In this document: piece by piece, positions 14,550-23,445 of the stretch
How positions within the stretch are numbered: position 1 is the first letter of the stretch
How the letters are laid out: each line of letters opens with the position of its first letter
NCBI GenBank assembly: GCA_964512635.1
Contig: CAZEJB010000013.1
Location: 1 to 64,000 of the forward strand
Origin: JADZFO01 sp964512635
GTDB lineage: Bacteria > 4484-113 > JAFGCY01
DNA length: 64,000 nt
Direction of reading: 5' to 3'
Position numbers and translations under genes: made by a program
Notes under the pieces: generated by a model
The model's database searches: none
What the model saw: the letters and a program-made list of their open reading frames with translations, nothing else
Told to the model about the DNA's origin: nothing

Positions 14550-15094
14550 GAAGCCCTCCGCCAGAGCAGAGTGCAGTTTGTCGGATGCTCCTCGTCGAAA
14601 TCTGGGGCCTCGTCATAGTCGTCGACGTTGCCCCAGGCGCTGACAACAAAGTCGATGCTCAGCGCGGTCTCCGGCGTGGCCAGGACTGGGATCTCGGTCA
14701 GCATGCCCTCGAGCCAGCCGGGGTAATTGACGGCCTGGACCTGGCAAAAGCGGATCCGGCCGTCAGGGGCGGCGCTGCTGTCGCCGTAGGCGCTTCGGAT
14801 ATAGACAGTCAGCAGGCTTTGTTTCGCTCGAATGAACTCGTCGAGCCACTCGTAGAGGTTTCGCAACTCGTCGGCACTGAGCAGCTGCAGGTGGCCTGCG
14901 TAGAACACCAGCGTCGCGGTGGTCGGGTGGCCCATGGCCAGAAGGTCGTCAGTGGGCACGCAGCGTACCGTGTCGCCCCACTGGTCTTTGTCACTCGTAC
15001 CCGGCAGGTTGATTTGCGGTCGCCAGAGCGCCCAGGGGCCGAAATCCAGGCTGCCACCGTCCGGATCCCAAAGTTTCAGGCCACTGTTAGCCAT
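14546..15094 (-). CDS. Dit-like distal tail protein (putative)
   Basis: The 182-aa protein (MANSGLKLWDPDGGSLDFGP...) follows the tape measure gene with an 8-bp overlap. It has a strand-rich core (TATLVFYAGHLQLLSADELR, then LLTVYIRSAYGD and ALSIDFVVSAWGNVDDYDEA). In long-tailed phages the gene after the tape measure normally encodes the distal tail hub to which the baseplate attaches. The call is from position and size; no diagnostic motif. Confidence 0.5.
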   Translation of the reverse strand: MANSGLKLWDPDGGSLDFGPWALWRPQINLPGTSDKDQWGDTVRCVPTDDLLAMGHPTTATLVFYAGHLQLLSADELRNLYEWLDEFIRAKQSLLTVYIRSAYGDSSAAPDGRIRFCQVQAVNYPGWLEGMLTEIPVLATPETALSIDFVVSAWGNVDDYDEAPDFDEEHPTNCTLLWRRAS

Positions 15095-18000
15095 TGCCGT
15101 ACCCCCAGCGCTCTTCGCGGACGATTTCGCTGCTGACGTGGCGGATTACGTTTTTGAGCTCGTTTCCGAGGATCTCGAACTTGTGGTTCATGGTGGCCTC
15201 GCCGCCGGTGCCGCTCTGGACACCCTGGCCGGCAGTCAGTCGTCCGCTGGGGTTGGCTTCGAGACCGTAGTTCTGCAGCGCGGCGAAGTGGACCAGCCAT
15301 GAGCTGCCCTCCTCGGGCCGCACGTCGGCCTTGAGCCGCTTGTTTCCACCGCCAAACAGGCCGCTTACGGCGTCCCACAGCCCGCCGGCGGCGCTGATCA
15401 CGCTGCCGAGTCCGGGGTTGAACTGCCCTATCAGGCCGCCCACTGCGCTGATCTTGGCGCCGAGGCTTTGGCCGGCCGATTGCACGATTGCGGTAATGCT
15501 CTGCAGCACGCTGGCGAACTTCTGCAGACCGGCCTGGGCCGCGTTGACGCCGGTCTTTTTCTCGCCCTTGGCGTCCTCGGGATAAGTCCCGCCAGGCCCG
15601 AAGTCGCTGCCGGCCATGGAAGGATCGCCGTGGTAGTACTCAGTGCGGCACTGCCCAGACTCGCAGCCAACCAAGCGCTGAGAGGTCGCGCCACTCGGGT
15701 TGTCGTCCCAGTAACCCGCCCCGCCACTGCCGGCCACAGGGGCAGGGGAGTACTTGCTAAACCCGCCTGTGGGAGCGACTCCGGGTAGCCCCCCGCCGGT
15801 GATGGGCTGACCGGGGTTGGCCCCGCTTGCCACAGCGAGGCGTTCGGCCTCAGCTCGGGCCTTGGCGTCCATCAGGCCATACGCGGCCAGGCGCAACGCC
15901 TCGGCCGCTTCCTTCAGACGGTCGCCGGCGCTGGAGAGCCGCAGGCTCGCATCGCCCAGCTTCTCGTCGATGGTGCGGGCGGCTTGCGTCAGAAGGGGGC
16001 CAAGTTCATCCCCGGGGTTGAGCCTGCCGCCCTCTGAGATCAGGCCGCTGACGATTTGCTCTCCACCCTTGCGGCCGCGCAGGCCCGCGGCCATGTCGTA
16101 CATCGCCTGAACGGTCTGGGCTCGATTCTGAAGTGCCCGGGCGCGGTCTTCGTCGGAAGCCCCCGGACCCAGATTGCGCCATTCGTCATACGCCGTCCGG
16201 GCTCGATCGCGCAGCTGAGTCGCGCGCAGCACGTCGGCTCCTCGGTCGAAGCCGAGGGCCTGCTGGATGCTGACGGCCAGGTTGTCACGGGCAGACAGGA
16301 GGCCATCACGCAGTCCCCGCAGCTCTTCGACCTTCTGCTTCAGCCCGTCAACGAAATCGCGGATCCCGTCGTGCAGCTTCTGGGTCCATTCGAACTGGTC
16401 TCGCAGTCGTTCAGTTAGGGCCTCGGCATGGAAACGGCTGTCGGTGCCGCCCGTCGCTGCTTTGAGCAGGGCGTTGACTTTGTCGCTGGGGCTCGCCCCC
16501 GGGGCATAAGGTACAGGCGGGCCAGCCGCCCAGCTGCCCTGGGGCGGCCCGCTAATGCCTCCGAGCTGGCCCTGCCACTGGCGGACTGAATCGAAGGGGT
16601 TAACAAAGGCATACGCGCCGGTCTGTCCGGGTTTGTAGGCCAGGGCGGGGTTCATGAACTCACTGAGAGGGATGTCGTAGCCCACCGAGCCAGGGCTGTT
16701 GCCGGTGATGTAGACCTTGCCGTTCTCGATTCTATCGAACAGGCCGGTGTGACCCTTGCCGCCGGGCTTGACGTGGAACACCATGTCGCCAGGCTGCAGA
16801 TCCTCGAGGCCAGCACGACTGAGTCCGGACTGTTGCACTTTGCTCAGGGTTGAGCTGGTGCTCGCGTCCCAGCCGACGGACTTCATCCAGGCCTCAGCGT
16901 CAGGGCCACCGAGGACAGCCATGCCCTTGCCGGTCTTCAGCACGCAAATCAGGCCTTTACCGTCGCCGTAGTTGAGTTTCTTGAGCTGGGCCCGCACCTC
17001 GGACTGTCGCCGCTCCAGTTCGATCTGGAAGGGGCCGCGCTTGTCTTCGGGCAGGGCGTCTGCAGCGTCGGAACTGAAGGGCCAGGCCGCGGCGCCTGGA
17101 CTGTACCCTGAATTCTGGTAAGGGCCCGGCGGACGCCAGGGGCCCATTGGCATTGGTCCGGGCTCCGACTGGCGAGCTCGGCTGATCTGGGTGCCGAGGG
17201 CCTCGTAAAGTGAAATGCCATTTGCAGGCGTACCGCCGTAGGACGTGATCGGCATACCACCGTAAAAGAACTGCCCGCTTTCTAGTATGTGGGCCACTGA
17301 GCTAAGGTCCGCGCCGACGTCAATAGTCCGAGTCGGTCCGTTTGGACTGCCCACGCTCACAGTCAGGTTGCCGTTGCTGAAGCGCGACTTTGCGCCCAGT
17401 TCGACCAGGCTGTCGCGCTGGCGCTGCGTCCGACCGTTTTCCTGCTGAAGGTTCAGCAGATCGAGCAGCGCCTGAATGAGGTTTCGCGCGCCGGATTCAG
17501 TTTTGCCGAACTCCTCGCGCATGATCTGCATGGCGGTCGCGCTGTCACGGCCCAGCTGAGTCATGTCGTCTCGGGTGGAGGTGATCTGATCGATAGCGTT
17601 CTTCAGGCCATTGGCGCCCACAAGCGCCGCCACAGCGAGGCCGATGACCACGACCCAGCCTGCAGGTCCGCTGAAGAGCCCCAGAATGACTGTGATCCCT
17701 TCAGCCAGAGCCACTAGACCGGATATGCCTGCAAGCGTCACTACGGCTACGAACAGCCCCTTGGCTACCTCTGTTGCAGTGCGAAGTGCATCAGCCAGGG
17801 CGGTGGGGTGTTTGCTGAGCCATTCGACACCGTCGCGCAGCCACTGGATCAGCTGGCTGCCGGCGCCGCGCACAATCTCACCGGCCTGCCGGCCGAGCTC
17901 GCGGAGCGCCTTCAGAAAGCCGGGGTCGCTGTCGAGTCTGTCCAGCTCCTGTTGAAGATCCTTGAAGAAGTCCTTTACGCCGCTCTCGGCCATGATGTCG

Positions 18001-19034
18001 CCGAAACTGGCGAACTTCTGCTGAACGGTGTCCTGGAGGTTGCTGAGCATGGTGCTCAGGCGGTTCTCGGCGTCCTTGAAGAAACCGTCGTACTTCTCCT
18101 GCAGCACTTTCAGCGCGATCTCAAAGGCCTTGGGGCCGGAGGTAGTCAGCTGGTTTTGGCTGTCGAAGCCGACTCCGTTCTTCTCTAACACCTCGCGAGT
18201 CAAGCCCAATGGCAGCATTTCCTGCAGCTGGTAGCTGCCGCCTCGCAGCTGGGTCAGGGCGCGGATGGCCTGGTCCAGGGTCAGCTTGCCCGGCTTGGCG
18301 GCCACTGCCTGGCCAACAGTGTTCAGCATGCTCATCAACTGGCCGTTGGATGCGCTCTGTGGCCCCAGGGCGTCGAGAATCATTCCTGCGCCCTCGCTGG
18401 TCTGCTCCAGGCGGAATGGCGTTACACGGGTAAAGCGCAGCGTTTCATTGAACAGGCGCTGCGCAGCGGCGCGGTCCTTCAGCTGGGCTTCGTAGCCGGC
18501 GCGGATGTCCTCGAAAGTCATGCTCTCGCGAATTCCGCGTGTTGCCAGATATCCGCCGCCGGCGACCATCGCCCCGAGCCCGCCGGCTGCCAATACTGAC
18601 AGGCCGCGCAGGATCTGCTGCACCTCTCCCAGCGTGGTTTTGAGCCCCTGGGCTGCACTGTGCATTTGCTTGAGTCCGCTCGCGCCCTTCTTCCCGGCCT
18701 GTTCGGTGGTGTCGCCAAGGCGGCGAGCTTCAGCTGTCACGGCCTTGTGGGCATCAAGTGTTGCCTTGCTGGCCTGGGCGGCCGCGCGAGCCGCTACGGC
18801 TTCCTTTTTCAGCTGGGCTTCGTTCTCCTGGCCAGCAGCCTTGGCCGCCAGGAATGCAGCCCGGGCCTGCTTGTAGGCCAGATCGTGAGCGCGGGCAGTT
18901 TCATTGAGTGCCTGGGTCAGAGCCTTGGCGTCGCCTTTGCTCTCGTCGAGCTCGTTTTGCACCTGCTGGACGCCAATCTTCAGGCCATCCCAGTTGAGGG
19001 TCAGGGTCAGGCTGACTTTCGGGTTGCTAGGCAT
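15087..19034 (-). CDS. Tail tape measure protein with internal NlpC/P60-like peptidase
   Basis: The 1315-aa protein has an N-terminal coiled coil (residues about 20-145), a tape-measure core (SMTFEDIRAGYEAQLKDRAA, residues 171-190, then helices), hydrophobic segments at about 425-475, and at about 690-800 a NlpC/P60-type domain: Cys697 in GLICVLKTGKG, LQPGDMVF (746-753), and His762 in GHTGLF. A helical C-terminal part follows. It sets tail length, and the peptidase probably opens host peptidoglycan as the protein exits the tail. It overlaps the chaperone frame by 8 bp. Confidence 0.9.
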   Translation of the reverse strand: MPSNPKVSLTLTLNWDGLKIGVQQVQNELDESKGDAKALTQALNETARAHDLAYKQARAAFLAAKAAGQENEAQLKKEAVAARAAAQASKATLDAHKAVTAEARRLGDTTEQAGKKGASGLKQMHSAAQGLKTTLGEVQQILRGLSVLAAGGLGAMVAGGGYLATRGIRESMTFEDIRAGYEAQLKDRAAAQRLFNETLRFTRVTPFRLEQTSEGAGMILDALGPQSASNGQLMSMLNTVGQAVAAKPGKLTLDQAIRALTQLRGGSYQLQEMLPLGLTREVLEKNGVGFDSQNQLTTSGPKAFEIALKVLQEKYDGFFKDAENRLSTMLSNLQDTVQQKFASFGDIMAESGVKDFFKDLQQELDRLDSDPGFLKALRELGRQAGEIVRGAGSQLIQWLRDGVEWLSKHPTALADALRTATEVAKGLFVAVVTLAGISGLVALAEGITVILGLFSGPAGWVVVIGLAVAALVGANGLKNAIDQITSTRDDMTQLGRDSATAMQIMREEFGKTESGARNLIQALLDLLNLQQENGRTQRQRDSLVELGAKSRFSNGNLTVSVGSPNGPTRTIDVGADLSSVAHILESGQFFYGGMPITSYGGTPANGISLYEALGTQISRARQSEPGPMPMGPWRPPGPYQNSGYSPGAAAWPFSSDAADALPEDKRGPFQIELERRQSEVRAQLKKLNYGDGKGLICVLKTGKGMAVLGGPDAEAWMKSVGWDASTSSTLSKVQQSGLSRAGLEDLQPGDMVFHVKPGGKGHTGLFDRIENGKVYITGNSPGSVGYDIPLSEFMNPALAYKPGQTGAYAFVNPFDSVRQWQGQLGGISGPPQGSWAAGPPVPYAPGASPSDKVNALLKAATGGTDSRFHAEALTERLRDQFEWTQKLHDGIRDFVDGLKQKVEELRGLRDGLLSARDNLAVSIQQALGFDRGADVLRATQLRDRARTAYDEWRNLGPGASDEDRARALQNRAQTVQAMYDMAAGLRGRKGGEQIVSGLISEGGRLNPGDELGPLLTQAARTIDEKLGDASLRLSSAGDRLKEAAEALRLAAYGLMDAKARAEAERLAVASGANPGQPITGGGLPGVAPTGGFSKYSPAPVAGSGGAGYWDDNPSGATSQRLVGCESGQCRTEYYHGDPSMAGSDFGPGGTYPEDAKGEKKTGVNAAQAGLQKFASVLQSITAIVQSAGQSLGAKISAVGGLIGQFNPGLGSVISAAGGLWDAVSGLFGGGNKRLKADVRPEEGSSWLVHFAALQNYGLEANPSGRLTAGQGVQSGTGGEATMNHKFEILGNELKNVIRHVSSEIVREERWGYGNG

Positions 19035-19566
19035 TGCCGTACCCCTTGCGCGCGGCGCGCTTCAGCTGCGGCCCTGAGCTGGGGGCGTCCATGCTGCCGA
19101 GGCTGACGCCGGGGGCGTTAAGCCACCACTCCGGGTCCTTGTCGTCGCGTTCGCCAAAGTCGCTGCCCAGGGGCTCGTAGAAACAGAAGATCTCCTGGGC
19201 CATGAGTGATGACAGCCAGCGGTGGTCACCGCGGAACTGCTCGAGTTCACTGTCGTAATCGCTGGAACCCTGTCCGTCACGGGGCGGGCGAGGACAGCTC
19301 AGGCTGTCCAGCGCACTGCGCAGATTCGCGCAGCGCTCTTCAAACTGGGCTTCGTCCAGCAGGTACAGTTCCTGCGCCTTGCTCAGCCGCTCCGGCGCCA
19401 GCCCGTAGAGTGCCGCCTGCGTGGCGATACGCTGCAGGCGCTGCAGTGGCGTCGGCGTGTGGAGCGGCAGGCCGATCATCAGCTGGCCGAACCTCCGCTG
19501 GAATCGCTGGTCAGCGAGGCGGCCTGCTCGGCGGCGACGGCCAGCCCGGCGCGCTTCGCGCTGCCG
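19027..19566 (-). CDS. Tail assembly chaperone, -1 frame extension (gpT-like)
   Basis: This frame is open without a stop from before 19566 to 19027 and is reached by a -1 shift at the T-run ending at 19566. The extension starts RQREARRAGRRRRAGRL and adds 179 residues to the first 141 of the upstream gene, giving a 320-aa fusion. An internal ATG at 19479 overlaps the upstream stop (TGATG) and could also give a 150-aa separate protein. In lambda-type phages the rare fusion (gpGT) recruits tail tube subunits to the tape measure. The next gene is the tape measure, as expected. Confidence 0.75.
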   Translation of the reverse strand, partial: RQREARRAGRRRRAGRLADQRFQRRFGQLMIGLPLHTPTPLQRLQRIATQAALYGLAPERLSKAQELYLLDEAQFEERCANLRSALDSLSCPRPPRDGQGSSDYDSELEQFRGDHRWLSSLMAQEIFCFYEPLGSDFGERDDKDPEWWLNAPGVSLGSMDAPSSGPQLKRAARKGYGNA

Positions 19567-19988
19567 AAAAAACAGCGCCACCCAACGTTCTGGATGAAGT
19601 TCCACGCCAGCACACCGGCCAGGATCAGGGTCCTGCGAGATTGCGGCAGGGCCTTGATCGCGGTCTCATTCAGATCCGTGCTGTGGCTCAGCAGCCAGTT
19701 GATCAGATCAGGGACTTCGCCGATCAGCGGGATCAGCGAGCCAAGATCAAAGCTCACGCCGCCCTCAGCGGACTCGGCGAGTTCCACCAGAGGCTCGCCG
19801 AACTTCAGCAAGCCTTCGTCGAACTCGGCGCTGCTCATTTCGCGAACGGTGACGTCGCAGACCTCGATAGTCTGCTCGCGGGCCATCAGTTCCCTGGATG
19901 CGGCGCGGATACTCTCGAGGCTCAGCAGCCCGAGGGCTTTGCCTCCGTCGGAGGAATGTGCTCCGCCGGTGTTGTAGTCGCTTGTCAT
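19479..19988 (-). CDS. Tail assembly chaperone (gpG-like)
   Basis: The 169-aa acidic protein (MTSDYNTGGAHSSDGGKALG...) has beta elements (TIEVCDVTVREMSSAEFDEG) followed by helices (VPDLINWLLSHSTDL). It lies between the tail tube protein and the tape measure gene, the conserved site of the chaperone pair. A slippery heptamer T TTT TTC is at codons 139-141. The short product would be the abundant chaperone that coats the tape measure during tail assembly. Confidence 0.7.
   Translation of the reverse strand: MTSDYNTGGAHSSDGGKALGLLSLESIRAASRELMAREQTIEVCDVTVREMSSAEFDEGLLKFGEPLVELAESAEGGVSFDLGSLIPLIGEVPDLINWLLSHSTDLNETAIKALPQSRRTLILAGVLAWNFIQNVGWRCFFGSAKRAGLAVAAEQAASLTSDSSGGSAS
19566..19572 (-). 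other. Slippery site T TTT TTC for -1 frameshift
   Basis: On the minus strand the heptamer TTTTTTC lies in zero-frame phase (TGT TTT TTC). Slippage moves both tRNAs to TTT TTT and continues with CGG in the -1 frame. The bases immediately downstream can form a small stem (GGC-GCGC with GCGC-GCC around a GAA loop and one bulged A). Placement upstream of the tape measure matches the conserved chaperone frameshift. Confidence 0.75.
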
Positions 19989-20060
19989 GGTCCTCTCCGG
20001 GATGGGGTTGGCGGCCCTCCATGGCCGCTGTTTCAGATCTGTGGACTGAAGTGGCTGGCC

Positions 20061-21395
20061 TTAGTCAGTGGCCGCGGCGATCTCGTCGTCATACATCGCC
20101 TGGTAGTTCTTCTGCGCGGGGCTGAACTTCTCATGGATCAGCGTGCAGCGCCGGGGGGTGCCGTTGCGGTCGGTGACCGTGCTCTTCAGGAACTTGCCGC
20201 TGACGACGATGCCGTTACGGTCATAGTCCGTGTCGCTGGATACAACGCAGTCCTGGACGCTCCAGGCCTTGGCGTTGGTCTTGGGCCCGGTCCACATGTC
20301 GCCAGTGGCCCGGGCGCTGGCCGGATCCGGATCGTTGCTGCGGGCGTCAATTGTGCGAAGGCCCACGTGGAACTCGGTGACCGGATCGTTGTCGTCCATC
20401 ACGACCGTGTAGGCCTCCTTCCACCAGCGGCAGGTCCGGATCATCGCGCCGTCGTTGGTGCTGCCTTCTGGCAGGCTGGTCTCGCCGATCTCAGCGTCGT
20501 AGCTGTAATCGGTGCCCGAAGTCAGAATGCCGCCCCAGTCGCGGGTGCCGCTGTTGTCGATGCCGCGCTGGGTGACTTCGAAGTCGGCGCTGGCCGGCGC
20601 GGCGAAGTCCTCGGTACCGATGTCAGCGACTTCAGCGGCCAGTGTGCCCCACAGCACAATTGCGCTGACCTTCTTGGTCGTGATCGCGGTTCCGGTGCCG
20701 ACCAGGACGATGAAGCCCGATGGGCGGGCTTCGCCATCGGGGATGACGGGGGCCACCCATGTCAGGGACAGCTTGTCGTTGTCCGTGACCACCGTGGTTA
20801 TGTCGTCGCTCGGCGTGCCACAGACGTAATGTACGCCGCGGATGTAGTTGGCGAAGTTCGCCAGGGTGAAGTCTGCCGGGTCGATGCCGCCCTGCAGCTG
20901 GTCGGGGTCGATATAAAAAGGCACGACTTGGGCGTGGTTCTGGGTGCTCAGCAGCGTGCCGCCGGTCGGGCTGGTTGCGGAGCCGCCGGTGGGTTTCGGG
21001 AACTCGGTCTCGCTCAGGCTCTGAACGAGGCCAGGGATGTTATGGGCCCGGGGATGGTCGACAAAGAGCTGCTTGACCTTTTTCTCGCAGCGCAGGCGAT
21101 AGAAGGTCTCCTTGGTCGCCGGGCGGAAACGGTTCTTCAGCGCCTGGACTGCGATGGGGTTACTCGACTCCCTGACCTTGAAAGAGAAGAAGTACTCCTC
21201 CATCGGCGGCTGCTCTTCCACGTCCACCTGGCGGTAGCCATCCCACTGCTGCAGGACCAGCCCGGGGCTGACGGTCTTGTAAAAACGCAGCTCTTCGACC
21301 GGGCTCAGATCGAGGCCGCCATCGCCGAAGATCACTTCGAGCTCCCGAGGGCCGAGCGGCACGTAGAGCGGGTTGGTCAGCAGGTTCTTACGCAT
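20061..21395 (-). CDS. Major tail tube protein (putative)
   Basis: The 444-aa protein (MRKNLLTNPLYVPLGPRELE...) has strands and loops typical of tube or coat subunits. Features include VDVEEQPPMEEYFFSFKVRE, an inserted beta segment with fibronectin-like character (WVAPVIPDGEARPSGFIVLV, residues about 215-240), and terminal strands. It is immediately upstream of the chaperone pair, the usual place of the tube gene. The inserted domain at about residues 190-330 could be an exposed Ig-like decoration. No sheath gene accompanies it, so the tail is probably non-contractile. Confidence 0.6.
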   Translation of the reverse strand: MRKNLLTNPLYVPLGPRELEVIFGDGGLDLSPVEELRFYKTVSPGLVLQQWDGYRQVDVEEQPPMEEYFFSFKVRESSNPIAVQALKNRFRPATKETFYRLRCEKKVKQLFVDHPRAHNIPGLVQSLSETEFPKPTGGSATSPTGGTLLSTQNHAQVVPFYIDPDQLQGGIDPADFTLANFANYIRGVHYVCGTPSDDITTVVTDNDKLSLTWVAPVIPDGEARPSGFIVLVGTGTAITTKKVSAIVLWGTLAAEVADIGTEDFAAPASADFEVTQRGIDNSGTRDWGGILTSGTDYSYDAEIGETSLPEGSTNDGAMIRTCRWWKEAYTVVMDDNDPVTEFHVGLRTIDARSNDPDPASARATGDMWTGPKTNAKAWSVQDCVVSSDTDYDRNGIVVSGKFLKSTVTDRNGTPRRCTLIHEKFSPAQKNYQAMYDDEIAAATD

Positions 21396-21846
21396 TGGCA
21401 GGCTCTCCCTGGCTCAGGCCGTTGGCCGCCGCGATTTCAGCTTCGGCGGCAGTGAGGACTGCGGTGTCGACCACCCAGTCGTTGCTGATCCAGCGCCCAT
21501 AGTCCTCGCGCTCGCTCTCGACATTGAGGTCGAGCTCGATCACGTCCGCCGGTGTTGTGATGAAGCCAGTGCGCGGAGGGCGTGCGCGCTCGCGGCGCGC
21601 GGGCCGCACTTCACGCTTGAGGCGCTCTGCTGTGCCCGGCACGCGGCCGGAACTGCAAAAGAAGGGGCTGATCACGGTGACCGTGACTTTCCCGTCAGCT
21701 GCAGCCGGCACAGCGATCTCTGTGACCGCATCCGGCGGGCTCACGGGGTCTGCAGAAGCGTCCGCGATCTGCACTTCGGCGCTGCTGCTGTTTTCGTTTT
21801 CGTTCACGCTTTCCTCCTGAGGGTTGCTGCGTCGGCGTTTGCTCAT
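21388..21846 (-). CDS. Hypothetical head-tail region protein
   Basis: The 152-aa protein has a basic start (MSKRRRSNP), an acidic Ser/Ala/Pro-rich low-complexity stretch (residues about 10-50), and a conserved-looking C-terminal half (KVTVTVISPFFCSSGRVPG, then TPADVIELDLNVESEREDYG). It overlaps both neighbours by a few bases. Position between tail terminator and tail tube suggests a minor tail or connector component. No family recognised. Confidence 0.5.
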   Translation of the reverse strand: MSKRRRSNPQEESVNENENSSSAEVQIADASADPVSPPDAVTEIAVPAAADGKVTVTVISPFFCSSGRVPGTAERLKREVRPARRERARPPRTGFITTPADVIELDLNVESEREDYGRWISNDWVVDTAVLTAAEAEIAAANGLSQGEPANA

Positions 21847-22340
21847 CGCGAGGTCACGCTCCTGATTGGGATTGAGATTCGGATCATCTGCAAAGGGGGG
21901 AGTGGCTGGCCATCAGGGCCGGGGCCATCGCTCAGCCAGGGGCTCGTTTCGGCGATTCCCTCGTGGCTGATTTCGATCTCGCCGCCGATGACTGGCCAGC
22001 AGCGCCTGATTTCATTGCGGGTGCGGTAGCTCAGATTGAGCAGCTGTTCAACTGCATCGTCTTCACGAACCTTGTCGGTGACGAGCACTATGTGGATCGC
22101 GCCGCCGGTGATGCTGTTCTCGGTGCTTTCCGGCTGGGCGATGATGGTGGCCTTGGGGTACCCGGGCTGGGTGCCAAGTCCGAGGCCAATCACGACCCTT
22201 CGCAAGCCGAGGGCATGGTAGGGTTCCTTTTCTCCGTGGTCGCTCCCGCGTCGCGTTGTTCCGTCGATGGTGTCGAGGTTGAGCAGGAAGCGGCGCAACC
22301 GAGTCAGGCACGGAACCAGAGGGTGGATGTTGCTGTTCAT
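21843..22340 (-). CDS. Tail terminator/completion-like protein (putative)
   Basis: The 165-aa protein (MNSNIHPLVPCLTRLRRFLL...) has an N-terminal helix, then strands (AIHIVLVTDKVREDDAVEQL) and a C-terminal strand (LPPLQMIRISIPIRSVTSR), resembling the alpha/beta layout of tail terminators. It follows the gpG-like gene with ATGA overlap. The assignment is by position and fold impression only. Confidence 0.45.
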   Translation of the reverse strand: MNSNIHPLVPCLTRLRRFLLNLDTIDGTTRRGSDHGEKEPYHALGLRRVVIGLGLGTQPGYPKATIIAQPESTENSITGGAIHIVLVTDKVREDDAVEQLLNLSYRTRNEIRRCWPVIGGEIEISHEGIAETSPWLSDGPGPDGQPLPPLQMIRISIPIRSVTSR

Positions 22341-22942
22341 GCCGCTCTCCCAAGGCGGTCGAAGTAGCGGGTCGTAGCATCCTGAAGCATCTGGTTTTCA
22401 GCAGCATCGGGGTGGCGCAGGAAAGGCCGCGGTTCGATAGTCAGCCGCATCAGGACCTTCACGCTGCCCTCGGGCCCTCGCTCCCCCTGTCGGACATTTA
22501 CGAGGAGCCCCTTGGGAAAGCCATTTTCATACCGGGCTATCCTCTGCTTGCCTTCGCGCAGGCCAGGCTCCATGTCGGGCATAATCCAGAACACGACGTT
22601 CCTCGGACCGTTGCTGCCTTCTTGATGCGTTCGGGCGTAGATCAGGTTGGTGAAAACTGTGACGCTGTTTTTGCTGGTCTCCATGTTGCGAGGGCTCGCA
22701 CTGTCGAACCAGCGCAGCAGATTGCCGGTGTAGCTCAGAGGGGCTGTCTTGCCTCCCTCCCAGTCGGCGAACATCGGGCTCTTCGGTTTCCAGCCGGGGC
22801 CGCGTTCCTGGAAGTGTTGCCGCGTGAAGCCCACCAGGAGTCGCCCGAGGATGTCCATCAGAAGAGGGTGGTCGTCGTCCCCCAGCCATTTCAGATAGGC
22901 CTGGACTGCCGCATCCTCCCACTGCATGGTGACTTCGCTCAT
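22337..22942 (-). CDS. Virion morphogenesis protein, Mu gpG-like
   Basis: The 201-aa protein has the gpG family pattern: an early helix (LLMDILGRLLVGFTRQHFQE), the W-x-P segment (GPGWKPKSPMFADW), LSYTGNLLRWFDSA, YARTHQEG, and a C-terminal RPFLRHPDAAENQMLQDATT, where the RPFL motif is characteristic. In Mu-like phages gpG acts in head completion or tail joining. ATGA overlap with the next gene. Confidence 0.8.
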   Translation of the reverse strand: MSEVTMQWEDAAVQAYLKWLGDDDHPLLMDILGRLLVGFTRQHFQERGPGWKPKSPMFADWEGGKTAPLSYTGNLLRWFDSASPRNMETSKNSVTVFTNLIYARTHQEGSNGPRNVVFWIMPDMEPGLREGKQRIARYENGFPKGLLVNVRQGERGPEGSVKVLMRLTIEPRPFLRHPDAAENQMLQDATTRYFDRLGRAA

Positions 22943-23442
22943 CCGGCGAACCTGTCGATATCGGTTGCATCGCTTCCGCTGCTGCCGCTGGCGGCCTTGC
23001 CAAAGGCGGGGCTGCTGTTTAGTGTGTTACTGCTGCCACGCTGGACCGGTATTGGCTCTGTGCCAACGGCGGTTGTGCCGACGCGGATCTCGTCCATCTC
23101 CTCCTTGGCTTCCTTCCAGGCGCGCAGCCACGGGTTGCTGCTCTCGGTAAAGCGCCGCGCGCGAATGTAGAGCTGCAGCAGCACGTAGGTCACGCAATAG
23201 CCGCTTAGCTGCCGGGCGAGCTCACTGTCGCTGGCCACTAGGGCGTTGATGTCGGGGATACGCTTCAGCAGCCGGGTACGAATCTTGCTGCTGCCTTCGG
23301 CTATGTACTCGGCCAGGCGCGCCTGCACGTCACTGTCGCTGAGCAACCGTGTGTCGTTGTTCTCGTCCGCAGCCAGGTCAATGATCTCGACCTCGTCGGC
23401 GCGGGCGGTCAGGTTGGCGATCGTGCAGAGCGCGCTGGCCAT
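22939..23442 (-). CDS. Mu gp36-like head-tail protein (DUF1320)
   Basis: The 167-aa protein has the DUF1320 layout: a helical region (DSDVQARLAEYIAEGSSKIR), DINALVASDSELARQLSGYC and YVLLQLYIRARRFTESSNPW, ending in a flexible Gly/Ser tail. This family includes Mu gp36, encoded next to gpG-like genes and thought to act in head-tail joining. It is adjacent to gpG here. The ATG follows GGAAAGAAGTAAG. Confidence 0.75.
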   Translation of the reverse strand: MASALCTIANLTARADEVEIIDLAADENNDTRLLSDSDVQARLAEYIAEGSSKIRTRLLKRIPDINALVASDSELARQLSGYCVTYVLLQLYIRARRFTESSNPWLRAWKEAKEEMDEIRVGTTAVGTEPIPVQRGSSNTLNSSPAFGKAASGSSGSDATDIDRFAG

Positions 23443-23445
23443 GTC

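Noticed and set aside
19206..21455. Plus-strand open frame of 749 codons opposite the tail tube and chaperone genes
   Set aside because: It spans several real genes on the other strand, and no plus-strand promoter or ribosome site supports it.
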